46,317 nt of DNA from the IMG/VR virus record IMGVR_UViG_3300044703_000138, positions 1 through 46,317 of that record; one strand, 5' to 3'. Of the stretch, positions 45,772 to 46,317 are shown piece after piece; positions within the stretch are counted from its first letter, which is position 1, and each line of letters starts with the position of its first letter. The stretch comes from a virus. Both the position numbers and the translations under genes were made by a program. The notes under the pieces were generated by a model that ran no database searches, was not told the origin of the DNA, and saw only the letters and a list, made by a program, of their open reading frames with translations.

Positions 45772-45882
45772 CTAACTCTCCTGTCCTTGGTAATGTCCGA
45801 GCTTCCCCGCCCGCTTCGCGCTTCGTTCTGCGTCGAAAGCGGCTGAAATCAGCCGATCCACTCTCTCAGAAGCGGCCTTGGC
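45772..45882 (-). pseudogene. Phage frame interrupted at attR
   Basis: The minus frame just right of the last complete gene encodes ASERVDRLISAAFDAERSAK and stops at 45772, abutting the next start. It has no own start between here and the attR core, except a weak GTG near 45858. In the circular phage its 5' end would lie beyond attP on the integrase side. The remainder to 46047 is a readthrough of the tRNA and host DNA. Confidence 0.5.
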
Positions 45883-45932
45883 CTGCCCTCCGAAGGCAGA
45901 GGCCACAGGTTCGAATCCTGTCGGGTGCGCCA
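45883..45932 (+). other. attR: 3' part of tRNA-Arg(CCG)
   Basis: Anticodon stem CTGCC/GGCAG around loop CTCCGAA (anticodon CCG at 45890-45892), a 5-base variable loop, T-arm ACAGG-TTCGAAT-CCTGT, then CGGGTGC, G and CCA at 45930-45932. The acceptor 5' strand and D-arm are missing to the left. This is the crossover end of a prophage that used the tRNA gene. The fragment starts at the anticodon stem, so the crossover core lies between there and the 3' end. Confidence 0.88.
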
Positions 45933-46086
45933 CCCATTTTTGCGGATCGGAGAGATTTCCGATCTTGAAGGGCCGAAATATCGACCGCATTGCCGGGCGA
46001 TGCAGACCCGCGGCTTCGGGAAAGGTAGCGCCGGCCGACGGCTCCACCGCGCGCGGCGAGCAATCTTGCCCGAGCTCAAGAATGAC
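45933..46086. other. Host intergenic region with hairpin
   Basis: After the tRNA end comes CCCATTTTTG and then GATCGGA-GAGATT-TCCGATC (45944-45963, 7-bp stem). I see no gene in these 154 bases. The hairpin may help end transcription of the tRNA but has no T-run after it. Confidence 0.45.
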
Positions 46087-46317
46087 TCAGCCGCTCCCTC
46101 CCTCAAATCCCCGGAGAGCTTCCTCTCTCGCCGCCTCGAACCGGGCACGCGCCGCTGCCTCCTGCTCATGGAAGGTCGACTCGGCTTCTTCCATCTGCCG
46201 CTTCGCGCGTTCCGCCACCTCGGTGAATTCCCGTTGGGCCGTTTCTACCCGTTCGAGATATTCGCGTTGCGCCTCCTCGATCCGGCGGGCAGCTTCCTCG
46301 GCGGGGCCCCTTGTCAT
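46087..46317 (-). CDS. Host coiled-coil protein (edge of window)
   Basis: A 76-residue, Glu/Arg-rich helical protein (AARRIEEAQREYLERVETAQ, then KRQMEEAESTFHEQEAAARA). The ATG coincides with the window edge, so the gene may begin further upstream. It resembles bacterial coiled-coil proteins such as short F0 b-like or stress-type helical proteins, but is not identified. It marks host DNA outside the prophage. Confidence 0.55.
   Translation of the reverse strand: MTRGPAEEAARRIEEAQREYLERVETAQREFTEVAERAKRQMEEAESTFHEQEAAARARFEAAREEALRGFEGGSG

Noticed and set aside
45772-46063. Minus-strand frames with HPTGFEPVAS and RIRTCGLCL
   Set aside because: These are the well-known false translations of the complement of a tRNA 3' end. 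Only the part left of the tRNA fragment may be true coding sequence.

Overview
The window is almost entirely one temperate tailed-phage genome integrated in a GC-rich alphaproteobacterium, most likely a sphingomonad (inferred from base composition, codon use and the style of the small phage proteins; not proven by any marker here). The right prophage end is visible. At 45883-45932 lies the 3' part of a tRNA-Arg(CCG) gene, from the anticodon stem to CCA, with no D-arm before it. This is the expected attR left by integration into a tRNA. Host DNA follows to the right edge. The left end (attL) is not in the window, but the integrase at 503-1582 suggests it lies just left of base 1.

Layout. (1) 1-12150, minus strand: one long leftward operon of tightly overlapping genes. 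It runs from a small winged-helix-like protein, through a 25-unit pentapeptide-repeat protein and many small cysteine-rich or unknown proteins, to a recombination module (YqaJ-type exonuclease, ERF annealing protein, HNH nuclease, NinB) and finally excisionase and integrase. (2) 12150-13230: a lambda-like genetic switch. A CI-like repressor (minus) faces a YdaS/Cro-like protein (plus). Five copies of a dyad CTACAA-N5/6-TTGTAG lie in two control regions, three between cI and cro and two in front of the leftward operon. (3) 13550-18220, plus: early right operon with a SAM methyltransferase, a CII-like regulator, RusA, a DnaA domain IV-like protein, a DPPY DNA methyltransferase and replication proteins. 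(4) 18275-18990: a NusG-like protein followed by a hairpin-rich untranslated stretch, a plausible late antitermination system in place of lambda Q. (5) 18990-44050, plus: late genes. These include GIY-YIG nuclease, terminase, P22-type portal, a phage GroES, scaffold, capsid, P22 gp4/gp10/gp7-like tail and ejection proteins, a 996-residue ejection protein, a beta-helix tailspike and a lysis region with membrane proteins and a lipoprotein. The virion type inferred is a short-tailed (podovirus) particle. (6) 44304-45771, minus: small unknown phage genes up to attR.

How it works together. In the lysogen the repressor would sit on both operator clusters and silence the leftward and rightward early operons. 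After induction the left operon supplies recombination, excision and host-interaction proteins, and the right operon supplies replication and the NusG-like protein, which would then open the late operon. The minus-strand genes at the right end would be joined to the end of the leftward operon only when the genome is circular (attP restored). Most junctions are 4-base ATGA or GTGA overlaps, so translational coupling is the rule, and several real genes are only 16-58 codons long.
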